Shown here: one piece after another, positions 51,381-58,464 of the stretch
How the letters are laid out: each line of letters begins with the position of its first letter
How positions within the stretch are numbered: the stretch's first letter is position 1
Source of the DNA: Actinosynnema sp. ALI-1.44
GTDB taxonomy: Bacteria; Actinomycetota; Actinomycetes; Mycobacteriales; Pseudonocardiaceae
Length of the DNA: 64,000 nt
NCBI RefSeq assembly: GCF_001984155.1
Contig: NZ_MTQO01000043.1
Coordinates: 282,547 to 346,546, forward strand
Direction: 5' to 3'
Position numbers and translations under genes: made by a program
Notes under the pieces: model-generated
Seen by the model: only the letters and a program-made list of their open reading frames with translations
What the model was told of the DNA's origin: nothing
Databases searched by the model: none

Positions 51381-52036
51381 TAGCTCTGCGCCTCTAGGGC
51401 ACGCGTTCGGGGCACGTCGGCGGACCGCCACGCCACCAGCGGCAACAGCAGTTGGGTGAGTGGTCCGACGGCGAGCGCGTACAGCACGGTGCCGATACCG
51501 ACCGTGCCGCCGAGCAGCCAGCCCGCACCGAGCACGACGATCTCGATCCCGGTGCGCACCAGGCGGATCGACCAGCCGGTGCGGGCGGCCAGCCCGGTCA
51601 TCAGCCCGTCGCGCGGGCCGGGTCCGAGGCGGGCGCCGACGTAGACGGCCGTCGCGACGGCGTTCAGCGTGATCCCGCCGACCAGCAGCACGATCTGCCA
51701 CACGAGCAGGCTCTGGTCGGGCAGGAGGGCCCGGACGACGTCGACGGCGATCGAGATCACGACGATGTTGGCGATGGTGCCGATCCCCGGGCGTTGCCGC
51801 AGCGGGATCCACAGCAGCATGACGAACACCGCCACGATCGCCGTGATCACACCGAAGGACAGCCCCGTGCGTTTGTTGAGCCCGTCGGTCAGCACGTCCC
51901 ACGGGAACAGGCCCATGTGGGAGCGCGACAGCATGGCCATGCTCACGCCGTAGAGGACAAGGCCCGCCAGCAGTTGGCCGGACCGGCGCACGGGAGCCCG
52001 GCGGATGCTGACCGGACTGAGATCGACTGATGCCAC
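51380..52036 (-). CDS. YczE/YyaS/YitT-family membrane protein
   Basis: 218 residues from GTG 52034-52036. Five or six membrane helices start with 'QLLAGLVLYGVSMAMLSRSH'. 'MGLFPWDVLTDGLNKRTGLS' is the diagnostic YczE loop, and 'VYVGARLGPGPRDGLMTGLA' and 'RTGIEIVVLGAGWLLGGTVG' follow the family. Function unknown. It is divergent from a MocR-type regulator with 60 bp between starts. YczE genes paired with MocR regulators of the YczR subgroup are a recognised arrangement and the regulator is assumed to control the membrane protein. Confidence 0.9.
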   Translation of the reverse strand: MASVDLSPVSIRRAPVRRSGQLLAGLVLYGVSMAMLSRSHMGLFPWDVLTDGLNKRTGLSFGVITAIVAVFVMLLWIPLRQRPGIGTIANIVVISIAVDVVRALLPDQSLLVWQIVLLVGGITLNAVATAVYVGARLGPGPRDGLMTGLAARTGWSIRLVRTGIEIVVLGAGWLLGGTVGIGTVLYALAVGPLTQLLLPLVAWRSADVPRTRALEAQS

Positions 52037-52060
52037 CAGGGCAGTCTGGGTCAGAGTGGA

Positions 52061-52093
52061 CTGGTGATCCAGAGCCAATGCAGGATAATTGGC
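52061..52093. promoter_or_regulatory. MocR/YczE intergenic dyads with overlapping -10
   Basis: GCCAAT (52074-52079) and ATTGGC (52088-52093) are complementary with an 8-base spacer, and CTGG-TGAT-CCAG (52061-52072) lies just upstream. GATAAT (52084-52089) is a good -10 for the plus-strand MocR gene, which would then start at its GTG 52097 without a leader. Regulator binding would block this promoter. Confidence 0.5.
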
Positions 52094-52096
52094 CTT

Positions 52097-53551
52097 GTGA
52101 CCACGACCATACCGCTGGGTAGCCGGGTGTCCGCCGCGCGATTGGCCATGTTGCTGGGCGAGTGGCGGCGCCACGGCTCACGGCAGGGCGCGGCCGACCT
52201 CGCCGCGGCCGTCGAACTGCACGTGCTCGACGGCCAGCTGCCGATCGGGACCCGGCTGCCCGCCGAACGCGAACTGGCCACCGAACTGGGCGTCAGCCGC
52301 ACGTTGATCGGCGCGGCACTCGACCGTCTGCGCGAGGACGGTGTCGTGGCCAGCCGCCAGGGCGCGGGATCGTGGATCGCGGGCACGGGCACCCGGCGCG
52401 CCGAACCCGAGCTCACCGGTGGGAAGGCTCTGATCGACCTGGCGAAGGCCGCACCGCTGGCGCTGCCGGGGATGATGACCGCGGTGGACGCGGCCCGCCA
52501 GGACCTGTCGGCGTACCTGGGCGGCAACGGTTACATCCTCGGCGGCCTGCCGGTGCTGCGGGAACGGCTCGCCGAGCGCTACACCGCGCGTGGCCTGCCC
52601 ACGACGCCGGACCAGGTGATCGTCGTCAACGGCGCGTACTCGGCTTTCGTGCTGTGCCTGCGGATGCTCGCCGGGCCGGGAGACCGCGTGCTGGTCGAGC
52701 AGCCGACGTACCCCAATGCGCTCGACGCGCTGCGTGCCGCGCACGCCCAGCCGGTGCCGGTCGCGCTGGACCCGGTCAGTGGATGGGACCTGGCGGGGAT
52801 CGAGGCGGCGGTCCGCCAGGCGGCACCGCGGTTCGGGTATCTCGTGGTGGACTTCCAGAACCCGACCGGCCTGCGGCTGGCCGCGGACGGACGGGAACGC
52901 GTCGCCGGGATCCTCACCCGCAGCCACACCCCGGTGGTCGTCGACGAGTCCCTTGTGGAACTCGACTACGCCGGCGACCCGCTGGACGGGCCGCCGCCGT
53001 TCGCGGCCTTCGCCGGTGACCTGACGCTGACCGTGGGCTCCGCGGCGAAGACGTACTGGGGTGGCCTGCGGCTGGGGTGGATCCGCGGTTCGACCGAACT
53101 GCTTGACCGGCTGCTGTCGTCGCGGTACGCCATCGACCTCGGCCCGCCGGTGTTCGACCAGCTCGTCCTGGCGGCCATGATGGCACCCGACGGGTACGAG
53201 GCGCTGGCCAGGCGGCGGCACGACTTCCGCGGCCAGCGGGACGCACTCGTCGGCGCGCTGCGGGCGCACTGCCCCAGTTGGACGTACGAGGTCCCGTCGG
53301 GCGGGCTTTCGTTGTGGTGCAAGCTTCCTGAGCCGATGAGCACGCGGCTGGCGGTGTCCGCCGCGAACCACGGTGTGCAGCTGGCGCCCGGTTCGCGGTT
53401 CGGTGTGCACGGCGGTTTGGAGCGCTGGATCCGGTTGCCGTTCGGTCTGCCGTCCGAGCAGTTAGTGGACGCGGTGCGGCGGTTGACGGCCGCCGCGGCG
53501 TCGATCAGCGGCTGCGCGGGCGTTCCGGCTGTGGACGTCCCGGTCGTCTGA
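52097..53551 (+). CDS. MocR-family (GntR HTH plus aminotransferase-like) regulator, YczR type
   Basis: 484 residues from GTG 52097, probably leaderless. Residues ~25-95 form a GntR winged HTH ('LPIGTRLPAERELATELGVS', 'LDRLREDGVVASRQGAGSW'). Residues ~115-475 form a fold-type I PLP domain. 'GGNGYILGGLPVLRERLAER' is present, 'VVDFQNPTG' carries the cofactor Asn region, and 'GSAAKTYWGGLRLGW' carries the Lys expected to bind pyridoxal phosphate. Divergent from the yczE-type gene, its probable target. The ligand may be a PLP-amine adduct by analogy with other MocR proteins. Confidence 0.92.
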   Translation: MTTTIPLGSRVSAARLAMLLGEWRRHGSRQGAADLAAAVELHVLDGQLPIGTRLPAERELATELGVSRTLIGAALDRLREDGVVASRQGAGSWIAGTGTRRAEPELTGGKALIDLAKAAPLALPGMMTAVDAARQDLSAYLGGNGYILGGLPVLRERLAERYTARGLPTTPDQVIVVNGAYSAFVLCLRMLAGPGDRVLVEQPTYPNALDALRAAHAQPVPVALDPVSGWDLAGIEAAVRQAAPRFGYLVVDFQNPTGLRLAADGRERVAGILTRSHTPVVVDESLVELDYAGDPLDGPPPFAAFAGDLTLTVGSAAKTYWGGLRLGWIRGSTELLDRLLSSRYAIDLGPPVFDQLVLAAMMAPDGYEALARRRHDFRGQRDALVGALRAHCPSWTYEVPSGGLSLWCKLPEPMSTRLAVSAANHGVQLAPGSRFGVHGGLERWIRLPFGLPSEQLVDAVRRLTAAAASISGCAGVPAVDVPVV

Positions 53552-53612
53552 GACCGTCCTGAGACTCCCATCGGGTTGGCTGCCGGGGACCACCGGCCCT
53601 ACCATTCGCCCG

Positions 53613-54551
53613 ATGATCACGCGCTGGAAGACCGTTGTCACCGTGCTTGCCCTGCCGCTGAGCCTCGCCGCCTGCTCGGGCGAACCGAGCTCGTCCCCGG
53701 GTTCGACTCCGGTTCCGGTCAGCGAAACGAGGAGTCTGCTGGACGCGCTCGGCAAGGTCAAGGCGACCGCCGAGACCCGCGCGTACATCGAGTACGGCAA
53801 GCCAGGGGAGACGAAAACCCAGTTACACGCGGGGTACGCGACCATCGCCCCGTACTCGGCGCGGTTGGCCGACCGGCTCAAACTGGACCCGGGGAAGTTC
53901 ACCGCGGCGTTGACCGTGGGCCAGCCGCCGGACGCGGCGGGCATTCTGTGGGGTGACTACGACACAGCAGCGGTCAACCAGGCGCTCGCCGACGCGAAGA
54001 TCCGGCGCGAGGACAAGGACGGCGCGGCGGTGTGGACAGTCGGTGAGGACAACAAGGTCCAACTGGACGGACCACTCCGGGAAGCCGCGCCTCCCACCGG
54101 TTTCACCAAACTCCATGTGGCCACCGGGTCGTTCGCGTACGCCGGTTCAGCGGCCAGTCTGGCCACGGTGACCGATCCCGGACAGGACACGCTCGCGAAG
54201 GACAAGGACGTGCAGGCGCTGGCCGGGTGTCTCAAGGACGTGGTCGCGGCGACGATCGTCCGATCGGAACGCGACCCGATGCCCGCCGCGATCGGCGTGC
54301 TGGCCGACGGGACCGAGGCACTGTGCGTGCTCCCGGCCGAGGGCAAGGCCGAAGACGTGCGCGAACAGATCGCGGACAAGGTGGGCACGGGCAAGTCGAT
54401 CACCGGCCAGCCGTGGCAGGACCTGCTGCCGAACGCCGCCGCCGAGGTCGTCGACGGTCAGCCGCGGACGGTCCGGCTGACCGGGAAACCGCAGCGGCCG
54501 GGTCTGCTGTTCAAGGCACTGGCCAACCGCGATCTGCCCCTGCCCCGTTGA
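53613..54551 (+). CDS. Hypothetical lipoprotein
   Basis: 312 residues from ATG 53613. The signal ends in the lipobox 'LSLAAC', followed by a Ser/Pro linker (SGEPSSSPGSTPVPV). The mature part contains 'TRSLLDALGKVKATAETRAY', 'LKLDPGKFTAALTVGQPPDA' and 'AGCLKDVVAATIVRSERDPM', with two cysteines that could form a disulfide. No known domain is recognised; it resembles uncharacterised actinobacterial surface lipoproteins. It stands alone, with a strong terminator after it. Confidence 0.75.
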   Translation: MITRWKTVVTVLALPLSLAACSGEPSSSPGSTPVPVSETRSLLDALGKVKATAETRAYIEYGKPGETKTQLHAGYATIAPYSARLADRLKLDPGKFTAALTVGQPPDAAGILWGDYDTAAVNQALADAKIRREDKDGAAVWTVGEDNKVQLDGPLREAAPPTGFTKLHVATGSFAYAGSAASLATVTDPGQDTLAKDKDVQALAGCLKDVVAATIVRSERDPMPAAIGVLADGTEALCVLPAEGKAEDVREQIADKVGTGKSITGQPWQDLLPNAAAEVVDGQPRTVRLTGKPQRPGLLFKALANRDLPLPR

Positions 54552-54582
54552 GGCGTCTCGTTGACCGCGTCGCGGCACAAGG

Positions 54583-54616
54583 CCGTGTGGCCGGCCGCGG
54601 GGGACCGGCCACACGG
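54583..54616. terminator. Bidirectional terminator between lipoprotein and DUF6801 genes
   Basis: CCGTGTGGCCGG (54583-54594) pairs perfectly with CCGGCCACACGG (54605-54616) around a 10-base loop; flanking GCACAA (54575-54580) and TTGTGC (54621-54626) extend the stem after a mismatch. It separates two converging genes. Confidence 0.85.
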
Positions 54617-54636
54617 TGCTTTGTGCTGGGCGAATC

Positions 54637-55269
54637 TCAGTGACGGACGGCTTCGCCCGCCGGGGTGATCTCGATGGTCGCCAGCTCGTTGTTCTGGCCG
54701 GGGTTCTGCTTGCAGGCCGAGTCGAACTCCTTGAGCGCGGTCAGGCTGCCGTCGGCCTTGCGCGGCACCAGGTGCAGCTTGACGTCGCCGACCGTGATCT
54801 TCGCGCTGCCCGGCTGCGAGAACGTGATCGACGGGGTCTCGCCGGTCGCGGTCACGCTGAACTCGCCGCTGGCCGGGATCGGGGTCTTCTCGAGGGTCGC
54901 CGGGACCTCCAGCGGCAGTTGGGCTTCCGGTGCGGCGATGTTCGCCTGCGCCAGCGCGGTGCCCTCGAGTGTCTTGGCGCCGACCAGGTTCAGGCCGCCG
55001 GTGGCGTTCTTGCCGACCTTGGACACGGTGTTGATCGGCAGCGCGTCGACCGGGGTGCCGACGGGGACGCTCGGCGGGAAGTCGATCCCGATCGTGATCT
55101 GGATCGGCTGCCCGCCGATCAGCGGGAACGAGCAGGTGTAGTTCAGCGCCACCTCGGACCGCTCCCCGGCGGCGCTGGTGCCCGCACCGACCAGCATGGC
55201 GGACGCCGCGAGCGCGGCGGTGGTGACAGCGGTGAGGGCGACGCGGGCGGACCCGATTCGGTTGGTCAC
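54637..55269 (-). CDS. Secreted DUF6801 protein
   Basis: 210 residues from GTG 55267-55269, chosen for the GGAGGAAG ribosome site seven bases upstream. Residues 1-35 are a Sec signal ('VALTAVTTAALAASAMLVGA', then 'GTSAAG'). The mature start 'VALNYTCSFPLIGGQPIQIT' is the DUF6801 signature, with its Cys paired to 'FDSACKQNPGQNN' near the C-terminus. The rest is beta-rich: 'TLEGTALAQANIAAPEAQLP', 'ITFSQPGSAKITVGDVKLHL'. Family function unknown; probably a cell-surface or secreted structural protein of actinomycetes. Confidence 0.82.
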   Translation of the reverse strand: MTNRIGSARVALTAVTTAALAASAMLVGAGTSAAGERSEVALNYTCSFPLIGGQPIQITIGIDFPPSVPVGTPVDALPINTVSKVGKNATGGLNLVGAKTLEGTALAQANIAAPEAQLPLEVPATLEKTPIPASGEFSVTATGETPSITFSQPGSAKITVGDVKLHLVPRKADGSLTALKEFDSACKQNPGQNNELATIEITPAGEAVRH

Positions 55270-55748
55270 AATCTTCCTCCGAGTATCAGCAAAGACACGA
55301 AAACCGCGCGGAACACCGACGGTCCGGCGGCCTTCGCCGAATTGCCGGACGGTTGGGCGTAGCTCGTTCGAAACAGTGCTACCGAAGCGCAAATTATCTG
55401 TTACCCCGGGTGTTCGCAAGGCTTCGTTCTGTCGGCATTGCCCGAAGGGGAGAACTTGTCATCCCGCGATATCCGGCCAGGGGGAATTTGGCATGACCGC
55501 ACAGTCCTGCGATCCTACTCGTGCGTAGCTGTGCGCCGTTCGGGGTAGTGGCTTGCCGCGAGTGGCCGTCTGATGCGTCGCTGCGTGGTTCGAGTGTCGC
55601 GGTGCGTGTCCCCCGTGCGGGGTAGCCTCCGGCTGGGCGCCGAATTCAATCCCGATTGAATGAACAAGCGCATCAATGCGCGTTGCCCGTCGAACGGCGA
55701 ATATTCACGAGAGGCATTGGCGGTGGAATGAATTCTGTACCTCGTCGT
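55270..55748. other. Long upstream region of the DUF6801 gene
   Basis: About 480 bases, richer in A and T than the flanking genes, without a supported gene. On the minus strand a possible promoter, TTGCGA (55414-55419) and GATAAT (55393-55398) with a 15-base spacer, would give a ~120-base leader to the DUF6801 gene. Two tight dyads lie further upstream at 55644-55681. Confidence 0.5.
55644..55681. promoter_or_regulatory. Two adjacent short palindromes
   Basis: ATTCAATC-CC-GATTGAAT (55644-55661) and GCGCAT-CA-ATGCGC (55668-55681) are both perfect, each with a 2-base centre, only 6 bases apart. They lie between the response-regulator gene end and the DUF6801 promoter region. Candidate binding sites; the first is strikingly AT-rich for this genome. 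Confidence 0.45.
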
Positions 55749-56417
55749 TCACGTCGAGCTGACAACGCCCGTTCGCCACGCCCACGCGGCGATCTCGACC
55801 CGGTTGCGCACGGTGAGTTTGCGCTGCACGTTCGCCAAGTGAGTCTTGACCGTGGCGAGGGTGATGAACAGCTCCGCGGCGACCTCGTCGTTGGTCCTGC
55901 CGTGCGCCACCAGCTTCACCACCGCCAGCTCCCGTTCGGTGAGCGGCTCGACCGGCGCCTGCTCCGCTGCGTCCGGCTCGTCCGTGCGGCGGGGAGCCAG
56001 GTGCGACAGCAGCCGCACAGTCACCGTCGGGGAGATCAGCGACGCCCCGGTGGCGGCCGCGCGCACCGCTTCCACCAGCAGCGCCGGGGACATGTCCTTG
56101 AGCAGGAAGCCACTCGCGCCGTTGCGCAGCGCGCGGTAGACGTACTCGTCGAGGTCGAAGGTCGTGGCGATCAGGACGTTGAGCGGATCGGGGACCTGCG
56201 GCCCGGCCAGCAGCCGGGTCGCCTCCAGACCGTCCAGTTCGGGCATCCGGATGTCCAGCAGGCACACGTCCGGCCGCAACCTGCGCGCCTGCTCGACCGC
56301 CGCCTCGCCGTCACCGACGGCCGCGACGACCGCCATGTCCGGCTGGGAGTCCAGGATCATCCGGAACGCCGAACGCATCATCTCCTGGTCGTCGGCGATC
56401 AGCACACGGATGGTCAT
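55749..56417 (-). CDS. NarL/LuxR-type response regulator
   Basis: 222 residues from ATG 56415-56417, overlapping the kinase stop codon. The receiver (1-120) shows 'RVLIADDQEMMRSAFRMIL' with the acidic pocket, 'DVCLLDIRMPELDGLEATRL' with the phospho-accepting Asp, 'IATTFDLDEYVYRALRNGAS' and 'LLKDMSP' with the conserved Lys. The C-terminal LuxR HTH reads 'LTERELAVVKLVAHGRTNDE' then 'VAAELFITLATVKTHLANVQ'. Its partner kinase is immediately upstream. It faces away from the ABC exporter, which is divergent from the kinase and a likely target. Confidence 0.95.
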   Translation of the reverse strand: MTIRVLIADDQEMMRSAFRMILDSQPDMAVVAAVGDGEAAVEQARRLRPDVCLLDIRMPELDGLEATRLLAGPQVPDPLNVLIATTFDLDEYVYRALRNGASGFLLKDMSPALLVEAVRAAATGASLISPTVTVRLLSHLAPRRTDEPDAAEQAPVEPLTERELAVVKLVAHGRTNDEVAAELFITLATVKTHLANVQRKLTVRNRVEIAAWAWRTGVVSST

Positions 56418-57574
56418 GTGGGAGATGATGGCAGGACCGCCGTGACCGCCCAGCCCGCCCCCGTCGGACCGGCGGTCAGCCGCCCGCCGACGGACTCGAC
56501 CCGCTCGGTCAGCCCCAGCAGCCCGAACCCGCTGCTGGGCATGCCGTTGTCGGCGGCGATCCCGTCGTTCGCCACGGTGATCCGCACGGATCCCGGCTCG
56601 TCGCACGCGCTGATCTCGACGTGACTCACCTCCGCCGCGTGCCGCAGGACGTTGGTCAGGGACTCCTGCACGACGTGCTTGGCCGCGTCCAGCGTCTGGT
56701 GCGGCAGGGTCCGCCCGGCCAGCTGGTCGTCGATCGACGTGGTCACCGGGGGACCGGCGAAGCTGTCGGCCGCGGTGGCCACCAGCTCACCGAGAGTCTG
56801 GTGTGGACGGACCGGCACGGCGCCACCGTTGCCGTCGTCGCGCAGTACGGTGATCATGCCGCGCATCGACACCAACGCCTGCGAACCGGCTTTCTCGATC
56901 CCCGCGAGCATGTCGTCGAGCGCCGCGGGCGACGGCGGCAGCCCCGCGGCCGTGGTGAACCGGACCGCCTTGGCCTGCGCGACGATCGCCGTGACGTGGT
57001 GTGCCACGAAATCGTGCAGGTCACGGGCGTACTCCAGGCGTTGGGCCTGGCGTGCGAGTTCGAACGAGTCGGCCCGGCGCCGGTCGTGCAGCCGCAGGTA
57101 CAGGCCCAGCAACGTCATGAACGCCATGCCGAAGAAGATCCCGACGCCCATCGCGGGCAGGTACTCCTCGTTGGACGCGTCCAGCCGCAGCGGCAACAGG
57201 CACGCGGCCACGATCAGCAACGCGGCCAGCCAGATCGTCCGCAATGGCCGGTACTGCATGACCACCCGGACCAGCAGCCACGACAGGCCCAGCAGCTCCA
57301 CCACACCGAAGGTGTTGTCCAGGCGCGGCGAAAGCTGCGTGCCGATGATCGTGTAGGCGATCGACAGCAGGGCGATCCCGCTGACCAGGGCCGTGGGCAC
57401 GGTCGGCACCAGCAGCGTGGCCACGGGCAGCAGGCCGCAGATCACCACACCGACAGCCCCGGGGACGGTCTCGGCGCTGAGTCCTTCGAACACGACACCC
57501 GCCACCGCCACTGCGATGAGCACGGTGAGCACCACGCGTTGTGTCCATGGGAGCCTGTCGAGGATGCCGAGCAT
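56414..57574 (-). CDS. NarL-family sensor histidine kinase
   Basis: 386 residues from ATG 57572-57574. Residues ~12-165 contain about five membrane helices (RVVLTVLIAVAVAGVVF; 'VPTALVSGIALLSIAYTIIG'; 'FFGMAFMTLLGLYLRL') and no sizeable extracellular loop, so it probably senses within the membrane. HisKA_3 dimerisation reads 'RLEYARDLHDFVAHHVTAIV' with the phospho-His in RDLHD, and the HATPase has 'ESLTNVLRHAAEV' and 'SGFGLLGLTERV'. This layout is common next to ABC exporters that protect against cell-envelope antibiotics. The exporter genes begin 146 bp away on the other strand. Confidence 0.93.
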   Translation of the reverse strand: MLGILDRLPWTQRVVLTVLIAVAVAGVVFEGLSAETVPGAVGVVICGLLPVATLLVPTVPTALVSGIALLSIAYTIIGTQLSPRLDNTFGVVELLGLSWLLVRVVMQYRPLRTIWLAALLIVAACLLPLRLDASNEEYLPAMGVGIFFGMAFMTLLGLYLRLHDRRRADSFELARQAQRLEYARDLHDFVAHHVTAIVAQAKAVRFTTAAGLPPSPAALDDMLAGIEKAGSQALVSMRGMITVLRDDGNGGAVPVRPHQTLGELVATAADSFAGPPVTTSIDDQLAGRTLPHQTLDAAKHVVQESLTNVLRHAAEVSHVEISACDEPGSVRITVANDGIAADNGMPSSGFGLLGLTERVESVGGRLTAGPTGAGWAVTAVLPSSPT

Positions 57575-57720
57575 GGCGGCAACGCTACGACAGTGCTCCC
57601 GGCCCCGGCCTCATTCTTTCGGCTGAGCGGGCCCGTGCTCACTCGCCAGTGTGGCTGATCCGCCGGGGCGACCGTTCGCACCACCATCGTCACCGTCCAG
57701 TCCGATGAGGAAGGTGTGTG

Positions 57721-58464
57721 ATGGATCAGCGAACGGTCGCCGTTGCCGATCAGCTCGGCAAGGTCTACGGAACCGGGCAGGCCGCTGTGACGGCGCTGGC
57801 GGGCGTGTCGGCACAGTTCCGCCAGCGTGAGTTCACCGCGGTGATGGGACCGTCCGGCTCGGGCAAGTCCACCTTCGTGCACTGCCTGGCCGGGTTGGAC
57901 ACACCCACGTCGGGCAAGGCGCTGATCGGCGGCACCGACCTCGGCTCGCTCACCGAGGCCGGACTCACCCGGCTGCGGCGGGAGAAGATCGGGTTCGTCT
58001 TCCAGTCGTTCAACCTGCTGCCGACCCTGACGGCGTGGGAGAACATCGTGCTGCCGCTGTCGTTGGCCGACAAACGCCCGGACAGTGCGTGGACCAAGCA
58101 GGTCGTCGACGCGGTCGGCCTGGCGGACCGGCTCACCCACCGGCCGTCGGAACTCTCCGGCGGACAGCAGCAGCGCGTGGCGTGCGCCCGTGCGCTGATC
58201 TCCCGGCCGGACATCGTCGTGGCGGACGAGCCGACCGGCAACCTCGACTCCCGCACCGGCGCGCAGATCCTCGGCTTGTTGCAGATGTGCGCGCGTCATT
58301 GGGGGCAGACGATCGTCATGGTCACGCATGATCCGATCGCCGCGGGCTACGCCGACCGCGTGCTGTTCCTCGCCGACGGGCGGCTGGTCGACGAGATGGC
58401 ACACCCCACGCCCGACCGTGTGCTTGACCGGATGCGCCGGTTCGACGCGCAGGCGGTGCGCTGA
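57721..58464 (+). CDS. ABC exporter ATP-binding protein (MacB/LolD type)
   Basis: 247 residues from ATG 57721 (or GTG 57718), with a GAGGAAGG ribosome site. Walker A 'GPSGSGKST', the Q-loop 'FVFQSFNLLPTLTAWENIVL', signature 'LSGGQQQRVA', Walker B 'PDIVVADEPTGNLDSRTG' and the H-loop 'VMVTHDP' are all intact. The sequence type pairs with FtsX-like permeases in mechanotransmission systems such as MacB, LolD and BceA. The stop overlaps the permease start (TGATG). Divergent from the NarL-type two-component genes. Confidence 0.95.
   Translation: MDQRTVAVADQLGKVYGTGQAAVTALAGVSAQFRQREFTAVMGPSGSGKSTFVHCLAGLDTPTSGKALIGGTDLGSLTEAGLTRLRREKIGFVFQSFNLLPTLTAWENIVLPLSLADKRPDSAWTKQVVDAVGLADRLTHRPSELSGGQQQRVACARALISRPDIVVADEPTGNLDSRTGAQILGLLQMCARHWGQTIVMVTHDPIAAGYADRVLFLADGRLVDEMAHPTPDRVLDRMRRFDAQAVR

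Noticed and set aside
55590..55615. Sequence resembling a tRNA T-arm (GGTTCGAGT)
   Set aside because: No matching anticodon or acceptor stems can be folded around it.
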